Positions 62,825-64,000 of a stretch of 64,000 nucleotides of DNA are shown here, piece by piece. Made by a program: the position numbers and the translations under genes. Numbering within the stretch: position 1 is the stretch's first letter; each line of letters starts with the position of its first letter. The DNA is from Thioclava dalianensis (GTDB lineage Bacteria; Pseudomonadota; Alphaproteobacteria; Rhodobacterales; Rhodobacteraceae): NCBI RefSeq assembly GCF_000715505.1, contig NZ_JHEH01000005.1, forward strand, positions 124,001-188,000, in the 5' to 3' direction. The notes beneath the pieces were generated by a model. That model did not search any database. It was not told the DNA's origin and saw only the letters and a program-made list of their open reading frames with translations.

Positions 62825-64000
62825 CTAATGCCCGCCCACGCCTTTGCGGATACGCCGGACCATCAGCCACACAAGGCCGATCACCACCGGCGTCAGCCCC
62901 GCAATCATCAGCTCTTTGCTAAAGCCGAAATGCCGCGCGACCGGATAGGCCAGATAACCCGCAAGACTGACCGCGTAATAGCTGATCGCAACCACCGACA
63001 GCCCCTCGACCGTGTGCTGCAGGCGCAATTGCAGATCCGCGCGGCGATCCATGCTTTCCAGCACCTGCTGGTTATGCGCCGAGCGTTCCACATCCACACG
63101 CGTGCGCAGCAATTCCCCCGCGCGCGCGGCCCGCGCCGCCATCTGCTGCAGCCGGGTTTCGGCGGATTTCACGGTACGCACCGCCGGATCATAGCGCCGC
63201 GCCATGAACTCGCCGAGCATCTGCCGTCCCCCGAACCGCGTCTCACGCAGGCTCTCGACCCGGTCGCGCACGATGGCCTCATAAGCGCCCGTCGCGGAAA
63301 AGCGGAACGAGAACTGCACCGCTAGGCTCTCGAGATCGGCTGAGATCGACAAAAGCTGATGCAACGTCTGCTCGGCCGAGCGCGCATCATCGCCCATCCC
63401 CTCGACCAGCTCGCTCAGTTTTGGGTCCAGCGCGTTGAGCCGCTCCGAGAGGCTGCGCGCCCGCGACAGCCCAAGCATCGACATCGCCCGATAGGTCTCC
63501 AGCTCGCAGATCCGCTGGACCACGCGTCCGACACGGTCCTCCCCGGTGCCCGGTCGCACGAAAAGCGCAAATCGCATCTGGCCGTTCGGATCGATCCGGA
63601 AATCACCCGCGATCACCACCGCCTCTTCCAGCACCCAGGTGCAGACAAGGCTTTCATGAACGAACCAGTCGTCCAGCAGCGGCTCGATCAACGCGGGGTC
63701 GTCGGGCAAGGTCTCGATGCGGATCTGCACCGCAGCCAGCCGCCCGCCCGGCGCCGCCGTCGTCCAGCTTCTGGGAAAGACCTCCGTCTCGGCAGGATCG
63801 AAGGGCCGCGAGGCGCAGCCCGGCGCAAAGGCCAGGTAGGTCGTGAATTCGGTATGGCTTTCCCATTTCAGCGCATGCCGCCCGATCTCGCCCGCGTAAT
63901 GGGTGATCCCCGGCTCGGGCAGGCCTGCGGCACTGCGGGTCAGCAGATCGACCAGATGCGCGTGATCTTTCGCACGGTCGCGATTGGCCGCATCATGCGG
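62825..64000 (-). CDS. DUF3422-family membrane-anchored protein (5' end outside window)
   Basis: The frame is open to the right edge, so the N-terminus is missing; 391 residues are visible. Segments typical of DUF3422: THYAGEIGRHALKWESHTEF, CELETYRAMSMLGL and a long helical part. The C-terminus has two membrane helices (VVAISYYAVSLAGYLAYPVA and LMIAGLTPVVIGLVWLMV) after a coiled-coil-like region. Function unknown. Internal GTG at 63730 is not the real start. Confidence 0.85.
   Translation of the reverse strand, partial: PHDAANRDRAKDHAHLVDLLTRSAAGLPEPGITHYAGEIGRHALKWESHTEFTTYLAFAPGCASRPFDPAETEVFPRSWTTAAPGGRLAAVQIRIETLPDDPALIEPLLDDWFVHESLVCTWVLEEAVVIAGDFRIDPNGQMRFALFVRPGTGEDRVGRVVQRICELETYRAMSMLGLSRARSLSERLNALDPKLSELVEGMGDDARSAEQTLHQLLSISADLESLAVQFSFRFSATGAYEAIVRDRVESLRETRFGGRQMLGEFMARRYDPAVRTVKSAETRLQQMAARAARAGELLRTRVDVERSAHNQQVLESMDRRADLQLRLQHTVEGLSVVAISYYAVSLAGYLAYPVARHFGFSKELMIAGLTPVVIGLVWLMVRRIRKGVGGH

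Noticed and set aside
1-64000. CRISPR array or restriction-modification genes
   Set aside because: No spaced identical repeats of CRISPR type and no methyltransferase or nuclease pair seen; the only regular repeats are the RTX coding units.

Overview
The window is high-GC DNA from an alphaproteobacterium, most likely a member of the Rhodobacteraceae (Rhodobacterales). The support is indirect: a hom-glpX neighbourhood, an imelysin / di-haem / imelysin / DUF1513 iron operon, DUF2161, DUF3047 and DUF3422 genes, a type A RNase P RNA, and GC-rich hairpins followed by a GGGATATTT motif at gene ends. No species call is possible from sequence alone.

Layout. 1-4066: gluconate module with a LacI-type repressor, a matching operator, gluconokinase and a three-part TRAP transporter. 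4115-8740: iron-type alcohol dehydrogenase, MFS carrier, short Hsp70 (YegD-like) and a DUF2161 protein. 8718-12447: DUF3047 protein, then an arginine-to-proline module (Lrp regulator, arginase, ornithine cyclodeaminase) followed by a gluconokinase-like protein that has lost its P-loop. 12565-17379: iron-uptake-type operon. 17579-21967: AbrB-type membrane protein, rpmG, ada, DUF533 and DUF302 proteins, and rnpB. 22033-26658: a polar amino-acid ABC importer with a glutamine-synthetase-like enzyme. 26799-38535: mostly housekeeping (TerB-like, curA-like, hisE, hisF, TetR, hom, glpX, sufE, rnd, LLM oxidoreductase, purN, purM).

38672-46941 is an accessory island. It begins with a CAT-anticodon tRNA, probably tRNA-Ile2. 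Thirteen bases downstream comes what looks like the end of a Tn7/Tn5053-type transposon: 5'-TGT followed by two 21-bp direct repeats. Next is a tniQ gene cut by one in-frame TAG, then a lower-GC gene for a stand-alone TIR-type (PF10137-like) protein, probably an antiphage effector. A complete small tyrosine recombinase follows, then an AraC regulator divergent from a nitrilase and a PPOX-family gene, and finally a Mu/TniA-type transposase remnant. This island is the part most likely to hold something not yet described.

47247-57548: a Pho box precedes two complete ABC importers of the AfuA/FbpB/2-aminoethylphosphonate class in tandem. A decayed gene, a cysteine-desulfurase-like PLP enzyme and an Lrp regulator follow. 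The Pho box suggests phosphate-starvation control and an organophosphorus substrate, but the substrate is not proven. 57915-64000: a secreted-type RTX protein with a C-terminal Hint domain, choline sulfatase, an aldo/keto reductase and a partial DUF3422 gene.

All calls come from reading translations and motifs. No database search was run.
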